Assembly: GCA_902795905.1 (NCBI GenBank)
Contig: CADBMY010000165.1
Coordinates: forward strand, 1 to 5,795
DNA length: 5,795 nt
Source: an uncultured Erysipelotrichaceae bacterium
GTDB taxonomy: Bacteria; Bacillota_I; Bacilli_A; Erysipelotrichales; Erysipelotrichaceae
Reading direction: 5' to 3'
Below the pieces are notes generated by a model. The model was not told where the DNA came from. It saw only the letters and a list, made by a program, of their open reading frames with translations, and ran no database searches. This document shows, piece by piece, positions 5,736-5,795 of this stretch. The position numbers and the translations under genes were made by a program. Position 1 is the first letter of the stretch. Every line of letters starts with the position of its first letter.

Positions 5736-5795
5736 TTATATCTCCTCACAGTTATATTCTATACCCTGCCGGCAGTACAGGCATCCGGTCATACA
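5736..5795 (-). CDS. Possible C-terminal tail of an upstream gene
   Basis: One minus-strand frame is open from the right edge to a TAA at 5736-5738, only two bases before the flavoprotein ATG, and would read CMTGCLYCRQGIEYNCEEI. A second frame also runs in and ends a few codons earlier, reading YDRMPVLPAGYRI. Tight packing would suit an operon, but these stretches are too short to tell coding from chance, and I do not recognise either. Confidence 0.22.
   Translation of the reverse strand, partial: CMTGCLYCRQGIEYNCEEI
5766..5775. repeat. Perfect 10-bp palindrome upstream of the flavoprotein gene
   Basis: CTGCCGGCAG is self-complementary and lies 33 bases upstream of the flavoprotein ATG. With two bulged bases, the arms extend by a few more pairs (TA with TA, CT with AG). 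It could be a regulator site or part of the end of an upstream gene. No convincing -35/-10 pair is visible around it, though TATAGA and TATAAC occur between it and the gene. Confidence 0.3.

Overview
The window carries a minus-strand cluster from a low-to-mid GC Gram-positive bacterium (Bacillota). The evidence is strong purine-rich ribosome binding sites before every gene, intrinsic terminators with long T tracts, a lipoprotein signal peptide on the solute-binding protein, and proteins that read like the Bacillus YufNOPQ/NupNOPQ set. A gut Erysipelotrichia or Clostridia origin is my guess from protein flavour only. TGA is used as a stop and tryptophan is TGG, so the code is standard.

In transcription order (right to left): two short open frames run off the right edge, and one may be the tail of an upstream gene. 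Then comes a 170-residue flavodoxin-fold flavoprotein (5221-5733) with a four-cysteine motif resembling that of archaeal iron-sulfur flavoproteins. A 180-base intergenic stretch follows, holding an imperfect inverted repeat and a promoter. Next is a complete four-gene ABC importer of the BMP / basic membrane protein class: a lipoprotein solute-binding protein (3868-5040), a double-domain ATPase (2228-3763), and two LivH/RbsC-type permeases (1094-2227 and 156-1097). An intrinsic terminator closes the operon at about 107-143. Beyond it, the first 17 codons of a DUF4177-like small protein run off the left edge.

The importer should take up nucleosides, most likely purine nucleosides. The lipoprotein captures substrate outside the membrane, the two different permeases form the channel, and the single ATPase chain supplies both nucleotide-binding domains. 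One ATP site is intact and the other is degenerate, as is usual in this family. The ATPase and permease genes are tightly coupled (TAAATG junction, then ATGA overlap). The binding-protein gene, in contrast, is cut off from them by a strong terminator, with a consensus -10 box right after it. This fits high expression of the binding protein and lower, separately tuned expression of the membrane machinery.

I found no undescribed system, RNA gene, CRISPR array, mobile element or recognised riboswitch. The points worth a second look are regulatory (terminator/promoter pair, inverted repeat, 5'-end hairpin) and the cysteine motif of the flavoprotein.
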